Shown here in pieces: positions 35,055 to 43,952 of a DNA stretch of 64,000 nt. Under the pieces are notes generated by a model, which was given only the letters and a program-made list of their open reading frames with translations, searched no databases and was not told the DNA's origin. The position numbers and the translations under genes are program-made. Where the stretch lies: contig NZ_CP018049.1 in the NCBI RefSeq assembly GCF_002934065.1, forward strand, positions 2,478,501-2,542,500. The letters run 5' to 3'. Origin of the DNA: Pseudomonas orientalis. Lineage in GTDB: Bacteria > Pseudomonadota > Gammaproteobacteria > Pseudomonadales > Pseudomonadaceae. Position 1 is the first letter of the stretch. Each line of letters opens with the position of its first letter.

Positions 35055-35342
35055 ATGACTGCCGACACTCTGACCACCGCCCTTGCCACCAGCGACATGC
35101 TCATCATCAACGGGCTGCACGCCTTCGACTTCACGCTGGACCGGCAGTTGCTGATCGAAAGCATGGACGGTCGGGAACTCAAGCGGTGGACCTTCAGTCC
35201 AGAACAACTGGAGGCGGCGACCTTTGATGACAGCCTGCAAAGCTGGGTGCTGTGTAATGACGACGGTGAACACCGTCTGGTCTGCCTGAGCGCCATCCAG
35301 GGCGACAACAATAACGATGAGGACGAAGCAGATGATGCGTAA
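35055..35342 (+). CDS. small acidic conserved protein, function unknown
   Basis: A 95-residue protein ending in a strongly acidic tail (DNNNDEDEADDA). There is no signal or membrane segment. The body (TSDMLIINGLHAFDFTLDRQ, LKRWTFSPEQLEAATFD) looks like a small alpha/beta fold of a pseudomonad-specific family; I suspect DUF5629 but could not verify it. The ATG at 35055 is preferred to a TTG nine bases earlier; neither has a strong ribosome-binding site. It overlaps the next gene by 11 bp, and its acidic tail codons supply that gene's ribosome-binding site. Confidence 0.75.
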   Translation: MTADTLTTALATSDMLIINGLHAFDFTLDRQLLIESMDGRELKRWTFSPEQLEAATFDDSLQSWVLCNDDGEHRLVCLSAIQGDNNNDEDEADDA

Positions 35343-36504
35343 ATTCTGGCCCCTGTTGATGGCCGGCAGTGTCGGCGCGATGTCGGTGCAGGCCGCACCG
35401 GCCGACACTTATGAACTGCTGGTCGGCAGCTATACCGCCGGCAGCAGTGAAGGGATCTACCGCCTGCAATTCGACAGCCGCACCGGGCAGTTCAGCGGCA
35501 AGCCGGTGCTGGCGGCGAAAACCGCCAACCCGTCCTGGCTGACGCTCTCCAAAGACCAGAAGCAGCTGTTTGTGGTCAACGAAAACGGCCCGGGCCAGGA
35601 CGATGTGGTCGGGCGCGTCAGCAGCTACCGCATTGATCCGCAGAATTATCAGCTCACCCTGATCAACCAGGTGCAGAGCCTGGGCAATGAGCCGACTCAT
35701 TCCAGCGTGGCCGCCGACGGGCGTTATCTGTTTGTCGCCAACTATTCGGTGGTGGAAGACCCGGGCGGCAGCCTGGCGATTTTGCCGCTGGACAGCGACG
35801 GCAAGCTGTCGGCCCCGGTGCAGTTGAGCGGGCACCCGGCCAGCGGTGTGAACCCTGAACGCCAGGCTTCCAACCACGTGCATTCGGTGGTGTCGTCGCC
35901 GGACGGCAAGTATGTATTCGTGCAGGACCTGGGTGCGGACAAAGTGTTTGCCTACCGCTACGACCCCAAGGCCAACCATGAACTGCCGCTGACCCCGGCC
36001 GAGCCGGCCGCCGTGCAACTGCCACCGGGCAGCGGTCCGCGCCACTTGCTGTTCAGCGCCGATGGCAAGCATGCCTGGCTGACCACCGAGATGAGCGCCC
36101 AGGTGGCGGTCTTCGACTACAACGATGGCAAGCTTGCGCAGACCCAGTTGGTGGATTTCGCCGCCGGCCAGCCGGTATCCGATAAAGCCGGCGCTGCGCT
36201 GCATGCCTCCAGCGACGGCAAGTTCCTCTACGTCAGCAACCGTGGTACGGCCAATCAGCTTGTGGTGTTCAGCATCGACCCGGCCACCGCGAACCTCAAG
36301 GAAATCCAGCGCCGCTCGGTCGAAGGCGACCACCCGCGCGAGTTCAGCCTGGACCCGAGCGGCAAGTTCCTGCTGATCGCCAACCAGAAAAGCAATGAAA
36401 TCGTGGTGGTTGAACGCGACCCCAAGACCGGCCTGCTGGGTAAAACCGTGCAGAAATTGCCGATCGATGCGCCCAGCGACCTCAAGTTCCTGGTGCGTCA
36501 ATAA
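35332..36504 (+). CDS. exported lactonase-type seven-bladed propeller (6-phosphogluconolactonase family)
   Basis: A 390-residue protein with a signal peptide (MMRKFWPLLMAGSVGAMSVQA) and a lactonase-family beta-propeller. Typical blade motifs are LLVGSYTAGSSEGIYRL, PSWLTLSKDQKQLFVVNE, VHSVVSSPDGKYVFVQDLGAD, GSGPRHLLFSADGKHAWLTTE and HPREFSLDPSGKFLLIANQ. Cytoplasmic relatives hydrolyse 6-phosphogluconolactone, but the signal peptide places this one in the periplasm, so another sugar lactone is likely. I chose 35332 because GAGGA lies eight bases before it; an ATG at 35317 lacks such a site. A hairpin follows the stop. Confidence 0.86.
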   Translation: MMRKFWPLLMAGSVGAMSVQAAPADTYELLVGSYTAGSSEGIYRLQFDSRTGQFSGKPVLAAKTANPSWLTLSKDQKQLFVVNENGPGQDDVVGRVSSYRIDPQNYQLTLINQVQSLGNEPTHSSVAADGRYLFVANYSVVEDPGGSLAILPLDSDGKLSAPVQLSGHPASGVNPERQASNHVHSVVSSPDGKYVFVQDLGADKVFAYRYDPKANHELPLTPAEPAAVQLPPGSGPRHLLFSADGKHAWLTTEMSAQVAVFDYNDGKLAQTQLVDFAAGQPVSDKAGAALHASSDGKFLYVSNRGTANQLVVFSIDPATANLKEIQRRSVEGDHPREFSLDPSGKFLLIANQKSNEIVVVERDPKTGLLGKTVQKLPIDAPSDLKFLVRQ

Positions 36505-36508
36505 GCCA

Positions 36509-36531
36509 CAGGCCCCGAAAGCCGGGGCCTG
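36509..36531 (+). terminator. hairpin after the lactonase gene
   Basis: CAGGCCCC at 36509-36516 pairs with GGGGCCTG at 36524-36531 around a seven-base loop. Only scattered T residues follow, so termination may be incomplete. It lies five bases after the stop codon. Confidence 0.6.
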
Positions 36532-36658
36532 ACCTTCACTATTAATTTTATTGATGACGGCTACTGTTTCAAAGCATTTCTAAGCTTCAACCCTCGGGCG
36601 TAAGTTGGCTTCCAAGGCCTCCCGGCCACCAAAACCAACGCACACGAGGGTTACCGTC

Positions 36659-36838
36659 ATGAACTTCAATCTCTTCTCGATCATCGCCGCTTCCGCCGTT
36701 TCCGCGACCGTTGCCCTGCCTGCGGCAGCCAGCGTGGAAGTCACCGGCAAAAAATCCGGCACCACTGCCTATACCCAGAAGTACCTGCAACAAAGCGCCA
36801 ACTTCTATGCTGCGCTGGATCACAAGACCCAGGGCTAA
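36659..36838 (+). CDS. 59-residue secreted protein, function unknown
   Basis: A small precursor with a signal peptide (FNLFSIIAASAVSATVALPAAA) and a mature part of about 37 residues, SVEVTGKKSGTTAYTQKYLQQSANFYAALDHKTQG. The ATG has GAGGG eight bases upstream. There are no cysteines or known motif. Small exported proteins with an A/S-Y/F-x-x-F-type helix are common in pseudomonads and often stress-regulated; the protein at 56577-56789 is similar in plan. No function can be assigned. Confidence 0.7.
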   Translation: MNFNLFSIIAASAVSATVALPAAASVEVTGKKSGTTAYTQKYLQQSANFYAALDHKTQG

Positions 36839-36850
36839 CAAAGATCAACC

Positions 36851-36939
36851 TGTGGGAGGGGGCTTGCCCCCGATTGCGGTGGGTCAGCTACAGATAAGCA
36901 GACTGACACATTGCCATCGGGGGCAAGCCCCCTCCCACA
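36851..36939. repeat. 89-nt REPIN, family 1, with symmetrical flanks
   Basis: It has the same arms and length as the other family 1 copies. Here the symmetry extends beyond the arms: ATCAACC before it and GGTTGAT after it also pair, giving an inverted repeat over 36844-36946. It lies between the small secreted protein and the convergent GST gene. Confidence 0.9.
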
Positions 36940-36957
36940 GGTTGATTGATGTTGGTT

Positions 36958-37551
36958 TCAGGGTTTTGCCATCACCGCGATAAATAGCTGCGACTCCAGA
37001 ATCCGCTGCAGCCACGCCTGAAGCCGTGGATACGGCGCCCCCGCAAACCATTCACGATCCACATGGGCGAACTGTCGCACGAACGGCACCACCGCCGCGT
37101 CCGCCAGACTCATGCGCTCTGCAAGCAAGTAGTCATGGTCCCCCAGCAAGTCCTCCAGCATCTGCAGGAACACCTCACCCTCGGCCCGATAATGTTCCAT
37201 CGGTTGTTCGGGGTAGCGCTCGGCGTACTTGTATCGATTCAAGTGATGTTTGAACACTTGGTCATTCTCGGCAATCAACGCCAGCACCGCAGGGTCGCCT
37301 TGCAGCAGCCAATCGTTGGGATCGTTCTGAGCCAGCGCCCATTGCATGATCTCCAGGCTTTCCTCGATGACCCGGCCGTCAAGGCTCAACACCGGCACGG
37401 TGCCCTTGGGCGACAACGCCAGCATGGCGGCGGGTTTGGCCTTGAGGCTCACCTCGACGATCTCCACCGGTACGCCTGAATAACGCAACGCCAACCGCGC
37501 GCGCATGGCATAGGGGCAGCGCCGGAACGAGTACAGCAGCGCCTCGCTCAC
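36958..37551 (-). CDS. glutathione S-transferase-like protein
   Basis: A 197-residue GST-fold protein. The N-terminal thioredoxin-like domain has a redox Cys in RRCPYAMRARLAL, the cis-Pro in GTVPVL and the GSH-contact ESLEIM. The C-terminal helical domain contains the conserved MSLADAAVVPFVRQF. The Cys in CPYA suggests a glutaredoxin- or omega-like thiol chemistry rather than Tyr/Ser catalysis. The start is GTG (37549-37551), overlapping the sbcC stop (GTGA), so it is probably translated with sbcC. Confidence 0.86.
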   Translation of the reverse strand: MSEALLYSFRRCPYAMRARLALRYSGVPVEIVEVSLKAKPAAMLALSPKGTVPVLSLDGRVIEESLEIMQWALAQNDPNDWLLQGDPAVLALIAENDQVFKHHLNRYKYAERYPEQPMEHYRAEGEVFLQMLEDLLGDHDYLLAERMSLADAAVVPFVRQFAHVDREWFAGAPYPRLQAWLQRILESQLFIAVMAKP

Positions 37552-40500
37552 TTGACCTCCAGGGTGCTCAAGCCATTGCCCTGGCGCTTGACCTGGATCT
37601 GCACCGGGATGCGTTCGTGCATTTCCTGCACGTGGGAAATTACCGCCACCTTGCGCCCCTGGGCCTGCAAACCGTCCAGGGCGTCCATCGCCAGTTGCAG
37701 GGATTCGGGGTCGAGGCTGCCGAAACCTTCGTCGATAAACAGCGACTCGATCTTCAAGGTACTGGACGCCATCGACGCCAGACCCAGGGCGAGCGCCAGG
37801 GAGACGAGGAAGGTTTCACCGCCCGACAGCGAGTGCACCGAGCGCAGTTCGTCGCCCATCTCGGTGTCCATCACCAGCAGGCCAAGCATGCTGCCGCCGC
37901 GTTTAAGGCGGTAGCGGCGCACCAGCTGGCGCAATTGCACGTTGGCGTGGTGCACCAGCAGGTCGAGGTTGTAGGCCTGGGCGATTTTGCGGAACGTGTC
38001 GCCGGTGGCCGAACCGATCAGCGCATTCAGGCGGGCCCAACGCTGCCATTGGTCATAGGCCTTGGCGATCTGCTCGGCCAGGGCGTGGTTGGCGTCCTGG
38101 CGCCGCTGGTCTTCGGCCTGACGGGCGCGCAGTTCGGCGCAGTGTTTCTCGCCCTCGGCCAGTTGCTGGTTGAGCGCGGCAAGGCTGTTGTCCAGCTGCT
38201 CGGTGTCCAGGTTGCCGTTGTGCAAGGCCTGATGTTCGGCCAGGCGCTGTTCGCGCTCCTGCAGCAATACACCGGCTTGTTCGACGGCTTTTTCGCGGGT
38301 GTGCAACTGCTGGCGCAGGTCCGTGACCTGGGCCTCGTCGAAGGCCAGCAGGCGGGTCAGGCCTTGGTCATCCAGCTCGGGATGCGCGGCGCGCCACGCA
38401 GTGATGCGCGTGTCCAGGGCTTGTCGCTCCGTCTCGAGCGCTTGCTGACGTTCCAGCAGGGCCTTGAGATCGGCGACCAGTTGCACCAGCGCGGTGTGCA
38501 CCGCGTGCAGTTCCTGGCTGGCGTCGGCTTCGCTTTGGCGCGCCTGGCTGACGGCCTGGTCCAACTGCTGTTGCCACTGTTCGGCGCTCTCGTGCGCACC
38601 GAGCAAGTCGCTGAGTTTGGCCTGGGCGTCGTGTTGCTGGGAGCAGAGCTGCGCGACCTGCAGATTCAGGGCTTCTGACTGCTGCTGGCGATGCTGCTGA
38701 TGGGTCTGTTGTTTTTCGATGGCCTGCTGGCGCTCTTGCTGCTCGGCCAGCTCATCGCGCTGATGGCCCAGTTGTTCGAGACGCTGGCTGACCTGCTGGT
38801 CGAGTTGCAGGAAGGTCGCCGCTGGCTCACTGCGCAAGCCTTCCAGGGTGGCGGCGGGCAACAGGCTGGCGAAGCTGGCAAGCTCCGTATCGAGGCGCTC
38901 GCGGTCACTGGCCAGGGCGCGCTGCTGGTCGAGCAACAATTGTCGGGCCTGCTGGCTCGCGTCCTGGGCGGCCTGCAATTGCTGCTGCAAACGCCCGGCG
39001 TTTTGTTGCAGGTTGAGCAGGGCGCCCTGGCGCTGTTCGTCCTGGGCGATGCTTTGCGTCAGTTGCGCCAGTTGCTGGGCCAGCCAGTCGGTGCGCTTGA
39101 CCGCGTCCTGATTCAACAGCGTCGCGTACAGTGGGTGCGCTTCAAGGCTTGGCGCCAACGCCTGCTGCTGCAGCGCCAGCTGTTCCTGTTGGGCTAAAAA
39201 TTCCTTTTGCTGGGCGATCAGCCCACCCACTTCGCCGCGTAGCTCGGTGAGTTTTTCCTTGAGGCGGTCGACGGCTTGCTGCGCTGTGGCCTCTTCGCTT
39301 TCATCGTGGCGACCCAGGCTCTGCAACAGCGCTTCGGGCTGGTGATAGGGATGTTCGTGGCTGCCGCAGACCGGGCAGGGCTGGCCATCCTGCAACTGTT
39401 CGCGCAGTTCCTCGACGCTGGCACTGCGGGCCAGGCGCTGGCGCTCCAGCAGTTGCTTGGTCACCGTCAGGGTTTGCTCGGCCACCGTCAGTTCGGCTTT
39501 GGTTTGCAGGCCGGTCTGGTTCAGTTGCTCGCGCTGCTGCGCCGCATCGGCGAGTTTCTGCGCCAGGGTGCCGGCCTGGGTGTCGAGCTGCTGTTGACTG
39601 CCCCACAAGCGCGCGAGGTCCTCGAAAGCGCGTTGTTGCTTGCGATTGTCCTGCAGGAGGCTGGCGAGCAATTGAATTTGCTCGGCCACCGCGTGGGGTT
39701 CGGCGCCGGCCTCCTGGTACAGCAGGTCCAGGGCCTCGCGTTGCTGGGTAAATTGCTCGACGGCGGCGTTGACGCGCTGTTCAAGCTGCGGCAGTTCGGC
39801 CTCGCCCTGGTTCAGGCGATTGCCGATCATCATCAGTTGTTGCAGGCGGTCGCGGTAGGCCGTCCAGGCGTCGCTCAGTGGCGCGAGGGTGGCGCTGCGC
39901 TCAAGTTCGGTGGCCAGGCTTTGCAGGCGCTTGGCGACTTGGGCCTGTTTGTCCTGCAAGCCTGTGAGCAAGGCTTGGCCTTCGTGGCAGGCGCTTTCGT
40001 GCTGCTGCTTTTCCTCGGTGCGCTTGGCCAGCTCTTTGGTCAAGTGGGTGAGGGTGGTCTGTTCTTCGAAGGCCTGGCGCAGCAAAGGCGCGGCGCTTGC
40101 CTGGTTGTGCTGGGCTTGGGCCAGGGCCGATTGAGCGGCGGCCTGCTGTTGTTGCGCCTGTTCCTGACGGCTGTGCAGCGCGGTTTGTTGCTCAAGGTGC
40201 TGTTGAATCTGCGCGGCGAGCGGGGCCAGCAATGCGTCGAGTTCAGCGCGACGCACGAAGTGATGGCGCTGCGGCGCGAGCTGGTCCAGGCGCGTCAGGT
40301 CCTGGCGCTGCTGGCCTTGGCTGTCCCACAGTTGTTGGGCTTGCTGCAGCTGCTCGGCGGCGCTTTGCCGGCGCTCCTGCCACTCGCGCAACTCCTTGAG
40401 CCAGGTGTGCTGCAACTCCAACTGCTTGAGTTGGGCCTGGTGGGTTTTGAGTTGCTGTTGTGCCTGGCTCAGTTGTTGATCCAGCTCGGCGCGGGCTTCG

Positions 40501-41186
40501 GCAGCCAGAGGCACCACGCCGCTGGCCTGGTCCTGCAACTGTTTGTGAACGTCCCTGGCATCCTTGGCCTTGTCGAACGCACGGCGGCCCAGTTGGGTAT
40601 ACAGCGCGGTGTCGGTGAGCTTTTCCAGCAGTTCGCTGCGCTCGTTGTCGTTGGCCTTGAGAAAGGCGCTGAACTCGCTTTGCGCCAGCAGCACTGCGCG
40701 GGTGAACTGTTCGAAGTTCAGGCCCAGGGCCAGTTCCAGCTGGGTCTTGTATTCGGTTTTCTGACTGGCCAGCAGTTGCTCGCTGTCCAGGTCGATCAGG
40801 ATCTGGCGGCTGTTCTGCAACTTGCCGCTGGCCTTGTCGCGCGCGCGATTGGCTTCCCAGCGCGCACGGTAGCGGCGGCCGCTGACGCCGACGAAATCCA
40901 CCTCGGCATAACCACCGCCGGTGCCCCGTCTGAGCAGGGTGCGCGGGTCGCCGATGGAAATGTCGCTGTCGGCATCCGGCATCTTGGCCTGGCCGGTATC
41001 GCCCAGGCGCGGCACCGCGCCAAACAGCGCCAGGCACAGCGCATCGAGCAGGGTGCTCTTGCCGGCGCCGGTCGGCCCGGTGATGGCGAACAGACCGGCG
41101 CTGGCCAGCGGCTCGGCGGTGAAGTCGATCTCGAACGGTCCGGCCAGGGACGCGAGGTTTTTCAGGCGGATGGCGAGGATCTTCAT
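37548..41186 (-). CDS. sbcC: exonuclease subunit SbcC (Rad50-like ATPase)
   Basis: A 1212-residue SMC-like protein. The N-terminal Walker A GPTGAGKS is at residues 37-44. Two long Gln/Ala/Leu-rich coiled coils flank the zinc hook CPVCGSHEHPYH near residue 603. The C-terminal part carries the ABC signature LSGGETFLVSLALALG and the Walker B SLFIDEGFGSLD. With SbcD it cuts DNA hairpins and processes blocked DNA ends, which is relevant to the many long palindromes in this window. The ATG overlaps the sbcD stop (ATGA). Confidence 0.96.
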   Translation of the reverse strand: MKILAIRLKNLASLAGPFEIDFTAEPLASAGLFAITGPTGAGKSTLLDALCLALFGAVPRLGDTGQAKMPDADSDISIGDPRTLLRRGTGGGYAEVDFVGVSGRRYRARWEANRARDKASGKLQNSRQILIDLDSEQLLASQKTEYKTQLELALGLNFEQFTRAVLLAQSEFSAFLKANDNERSELLEKLTDTALYTQLGRRAFDKAKDARDVHKQLQDQASGVVPLAAEARAELDQQLSQAQQQLKTHQAQLKQLELQHTWLKELREWQERRQSAAEQLQQAQQLWDSQGQQRQDLTRLDQLAPQRHHFVRRAELDALLAPLAAQIQQHLEQQTALHSRQEQAQQQQAAAQSALAQAQHNQASAAPLLRQAFEEQTTLTHLTKELAKRTEEKQQHESACHEGQALLTGLQDKQAQVAKRLQSLATELERSATLAPLSDAWTAYRDRLQQLMMIGNRLNQGEAELPQLEQRVNAAVEQFTQQREALDLLYQEAGAEPHAVAEQIQLLASLLQDNRKQQRAFEDLARLWGSQQQLDTQAGTLAQKLADAAQQREQLNQTGLQTKAELTVAEQTLTVTKQLLERQRLARSASVEELREQLQDGQPCPVCGSHEHPYHQPEALLQSLGRHDESEEATAQQAVDRLKEKLTELRGEVGGLIAQQKEFLAQQEQLALQQQALAPSLEAHPLYATLLNQDAVKRTDWLAQQLAQLTQSIAQDEQRQGALLNLQQNAGRLQQQLQAAQDASQQARQLLLDQQRALASDRERLDTELASFASLLPAATLEGLRSEPAATFLQLDQQVSQRLEQLGHQRDELAEQQERQQAIEKQQTHQQHRQQQSEALNLQVAQLCSQQHDAQAKLSDLLGAHESAEQWQQQLDQAVSQARQSEADASQELHAVHTALVQLVADLKALLERQQALETERQALDTRITAWRAAHPELDDQGLTRLLAFDEAQVTDLRQQLHTREKAVEQAGVLLQEREQRLAEHQALHNGNLDTEQLDNSLAALNQQLAEGEKHCAELRARQAEDQRRQDANHALAEQIAKAYDQWQRWARLNALIGSATGDTFRKIAQAYNLDLLVHHANVQLRQLVRRYRLKRGGSMLGLLVMDTEMGDELRSVHSLSGGETFLVSLALALGLASMASSTLKIESLFIDEGFGSLDPESLQLAMDALDGLQAQGRKVAVISHVQEMHERIPVQIQVKRQGNGLSTLEVK

Positions 41187-42424
41187 GGCTGTTCGCCCTC
41201 CTGTTGCACTTCCTGGAGCAGCACGGCGAAGTCCTTCAAGGTCTGTTCATCCACTTCGCTGCCATAGCTGTCCTGCCAGGCGCGGCTGAACAATTCCTGG
41301 GGGGTGAGTTGGTCGAGTTCGACCAGGCGCTCTTCATCATTGCCTTCGCGCGGGCCATTGCCTGCGTACTCGGCGGCGATGCGCACCAGGCGCACGGCCT
41401 TGCCTTGCAGGGCATTTTCGATCTGCTGGCGCAGGTCCGGCTGCGGTTCGTCAAGGCGTACCCGGACTTCCAGCCATGGGTGACGTTGGGTTTCGGCCAG
41501 CAAATCCACATCGGGCAAGTCGGCCAGCTGTTTGAGGATATCTGCCAGAGGCGCGGCCTCCAGGCGTTGCAGATTGACCGAGCGCGGGATCGGCAGCGGT
41601 TCGACGCTGACCAGCCTTTCGCCCTGGAACGTCACGTCGAGCACCTGGTGCTTGTAGCCGATTTCGGAAAAAGACAGCGGAATCGGCGAACCGCTGTAGC
41701 GGATACGCTCTTCGCCATTCACCTTCTGCGGCTTGTGCAAATGGCCGAGGGCGACGTAGCCGACACTTCTATCGAAGAGGTTGGCCGGCAGCGCCTCGGC
41801 ATTGCCGATGATCAGGCTGCGCTCGGAGTCTTCCGACACCGAACCCCCGGCCATGTGCGCATGGCTGATGGCAATCAGCGCCTGGCCTTTTTTGCGTTTG
41901 GCGTTGGCGGCGGCGATCAGCCATTCATGTACCTGGCCGATGCCCTGCAGGTAATCATCGCCCAACTGCGCGCCCGTGACCTCCGCCGGGCGCAGGAACG
42001 GCAGCGCCAGGCACCAGGCGGCGATCTTGCCTTTGGCATCCGGCAACGGGATCAACAGGCGTTCGGCATCCAACTGGCCATCATCGAGCCACAACACCCG
42101 GCCCAGGGCGTGGGTGCGCAGGCGGCGCATCAAGGGGGCGGGCAATTCGATGCGTGAACCGGAATCGTGGTTACCGGCAATCATCACAATGGTCAGTGTC
42201 GGGTTTTGTTCATGGGCGCTGATGATGAAGTCATACAGGCGCTCCTGTGCCTTGAGCGGCGGGTTGACTGTGTCGAAAATATCGCCGGCGATCAACAGCG
42301 CATCCGGACGATGGGCCTTCAACTGGCCCAGCAGCCATTCGAGGAAACAGGCGTGTTCGAAGTCGCGTTCCTGGCCGTGCAGGTTTTGCCCAAGGTGCCA
42401 GTCGGAGGTGTGGAACAGACGCAA
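41183..42424 (-). CDS. sbcD: exonuclease subunit SbcD (Mre11-like nuclease)
   Basis: A 413-residue metallophosphoesterase-type nuclease. Metal-binding motifs are DWHLGQ at the N-terminus, GDIFD, GNHDSG, SHAHM and the GHLHKPQ motif. The start codon is a TTG at 42422-42424, preceded by CGGAG at an eight-base spacing; the next residues RLFHTSDWHLG are the family's standard N-terminus, so the TTG is credible. It is the first gene of the sbcD-sbcC-GST operon. Confidence 0.95.
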   Translation of the reverse strand: MRLFHTSDWHLGQNLHGQERDFEHACFLEWLLGQLKAHRPDALLIAGDIFDTVNPPLKAQERLYDFIISAHEQNPTLTIVMIAGNHDSGSRIELPAPLMRRLRTHALGRVLWLDDGQLDAERLLIPLPDAKGKIAAWCLALPFLRPAEVTGAQLGDDYLQGIGQVHEWLIAAANAKRKKGQALIAISHAHMAGGSVSEDSERSLIIGNAEALPANLFDRSVGYVALGHLHKPQKVNGEERIRYSGSPIPLSFSEIGYKHQVLDVTFQGERLVSVEPLPIPRSVNLQRLEAAPLADILKQLADLPDVDLLAETQRHPWLEVRVRLDEPQPDLRQQIENALQGKAVRLVRIAAEYAGNGPREGNDEERLVELDQLTPQELFSRAWQDSYGSEVDEQTLKDFAVLLQEVQQEGEQP

Positions 42425-42508
42425 GGCGAACTCCGTGCAGAAGAGGGAAAGGAGGGGAGTTTACCTGTAAAAGCACGCGGGGTGCCTGCGGGTTAGACCC
42501 GGATCCAA

Positions 42509-42597
42509 TGTGGGAGAAGGCTTGCCCTCGATAGCGGTGGGTCAGCTTGCTTATTTGTATCTGAAGCACCGCTATCGGGGGCAAGCCCCCTCCCACA
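42509..42597. repeat. 89-nt REPIN, family 1, with a diverged left arm
   Basis: The right arm matches the family exactly; the left arm reads TGTGGGAGAAGGCTTGCCCTCG, with three changes. It sits between sbcD and the terminator of the polyamine operon. Confidence 0.88.
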
Positions 42598-42635
42598 GGG
42601 AATCGCGTTGCTGTATTGGGTATTCGTGCCCCAAC

Positions 42636-42665
42636 AAAAAATGCGCCCCTGAGGGCGCATTTTTT
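42636..42665. terminator. strong bidirectional Rho-independent terminator
   Basis: AAAAAATGCGCCC at 42636-42648 pairs with GGGCGCATTTTTT at 42653-42665 around a four-base loop. Runs of A and T on both sides allow it to work in either direction. It ends the reverse-strand polyamine operon 14 bp after its last stop codon. Confidence 0.92.
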
Positions 42666-42679
42666 TGTTCTATCGCCTG

Positions 42680-43924
42680 TCAGGCAATCACATCCCAGGC
42701 CCGATCACCGTGCTCGTCCTTGATGCGAGTCGGCAAGCCCATCACGTCCAGCGCTTTCAGGAACGGCTCGGCTGGCAGTTCCTCGACGTTGGCCATGTGT
42801 TTCACATCCCACTCACCACGCGCTACCAGCAGCGCGGCGGCGACCGGTGGCACGCCGGCGGTGTAGGAGATGCCCTGGCTGTCGGTCTCGGCGAAGGCTT
42901 CCTCGTGGTCGGCCACGTTGTAGATGAACATCTCGCGCGGCTGGCCATCCTTGGTGCCTTTGACCAGGTCACCGATGCAGGTCTTGCCGGTGTAGCCGGG
43001 GGCGAGCGAAGACGGGTCGGGCAGGACGGCCTTGACCACTTTCAACGGCACCACTTCCAGGCCTTCGGCGGTGGTGACCGGTTTCTCGGAGAGCAGGCCG
43101 AGGTTTTTCAGCACGGTGAACACATTGATGTAGTGTTCGCCGAAGCTCATCCAGAAGCGCACGTTGGGCACGTCGAGGTTTTTCGACAGCGAGTGCACTT
43201 CATCGTGGCCGGTGAGGTAGAGGTTCTGCGAGCCGACGACCGGCAGGTCGTCGGTGCGTTTGACTTCGAACATGGTGTTGCTGGTCCACTGGCTGTTCTG
43301 CCAGCTCCACACCTGTCCGGTGAACTCGCGGAAGTTGATTTCCGGGTCGAAATTGGTGGCGAAGTATTTGCCATGGGAGCCGGCATTGACGTCGAGGATG
43401 TCGATCGAATCAATGCGGTCGAAATGCTGTTGCTGCGCCAGCGCGGCGTACGCGTTGACGACACCCGGGTCGAAGCCCACGCCCAGGATGGCGGTGATGT
43501 TCTTCTGTTTGCATTCTTCCAGGTGGTTCCATTCGTAGTTGCCGTACCACGGCGGGGTCTCGCAGACCTTGCCCGGCTCTTCGTGAATGGCGGTATCGAG
43601 GTACGCAACGCCCGTATCGATGCAGGCACGCAGTACCGACATGTTGAGGAACGCGGAACCCACGTTGATGACGATCTGCGACTCGGTCTCGCGGATCAGG
43701 GCCTTGGTCGCTTCCACGTCCAGGGCGTTCAGCGCGAAGGCCTGGATGTCGGCGGGAACCTTGAGGCTACCCTTGGCCTTGACGCTGTCGATGATGGCCT
43801 GGCATTTGGAGATGTTGCGCGACGCGATAGCAATACGACCGAGTTCGTCGTTGTGCTGCGCGCACTTGTGGGCCACCACCTTGGCGACACCTCCTGCACC
43901 AATGATAAGAACGTTCTTTTTCAA
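42680..43924 (-). CDS. carboxynorspermidine/carboxyspermidine synthase (saccharopine dehydrogenase family)
   Basis: A 414-residue dehydrogenase starting KKNVLIIGAGGVAKVVAHK, a Rossmann motif. It is predicted to condense aspartate semialdehyde with a diamine and reduce the product to carboxy(nor)spermidine. The start is TTG at 43922-43924, with AAAGGAGAG nine bases upstream; longer in-frame starts cover that site. Conserved features include DTAIHEEPG, GVGFDPGVVNAYAA and SFGEHYINVF. It lies 28 bp after nspC in the same operon, which is the expected pairing and supports the assignment over lysine-pathway saccharopine dehydrogenase. Confidence 0.9.
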   Translation of the reverse strand: MKKNVLIIGAGGVAKVVAHKCAQHNDELGRIAIASRNISKCQAIIDSVKAKGSLKVPADIQAFALNALDVEATKALIRETESQIVINVGSAFLNMSVLRACIDTGVAYLDTAIHEEPGKVCETPPWYGNYEWNHLEECKQKNITAILGVGFDPGVVNAYAALAQQQHFDRIDSIDILDVNAGSHGKYFATNFDPEINFREFTGQVWSWQNSQWTSNTMFEVKRTDDLPVVGSQNLYLTGHDEVHSLSKNLDVPNVRFWMSFGEHYINVFTVLKNLGLLSEKPVTTAEGLEVVPLKVVKAVLPDPSSLAPGYTGKTCIGDLVKGTKDGQPREMFIYNVADHEEAFAETDSQGISYTAGVPPVAAALLVARGEWDVKHMANVEELPAEPFLKALDVMGLPTRIKDEHGDRAWDVIA

Positions 43925-43952
43925 TTGCTTTATCTCTCCTTTATCCGCCAGC

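Noticed and set aside
35317..35331. Earlier ATG of the lactonase-like gene
   Set aside because: It has no ribosome-binding site, while the ATG at 35332 has GAGGA at a good distance and gives a cleaner signal peptide.
39276..41267. A 663-codon forward open frame across sbcC
   Set aside because: It is a shadow of the Gln/Leu-rich coiled-coil coding sequence of sbcC. The translation is low-complexity Leu/Gly/Val.
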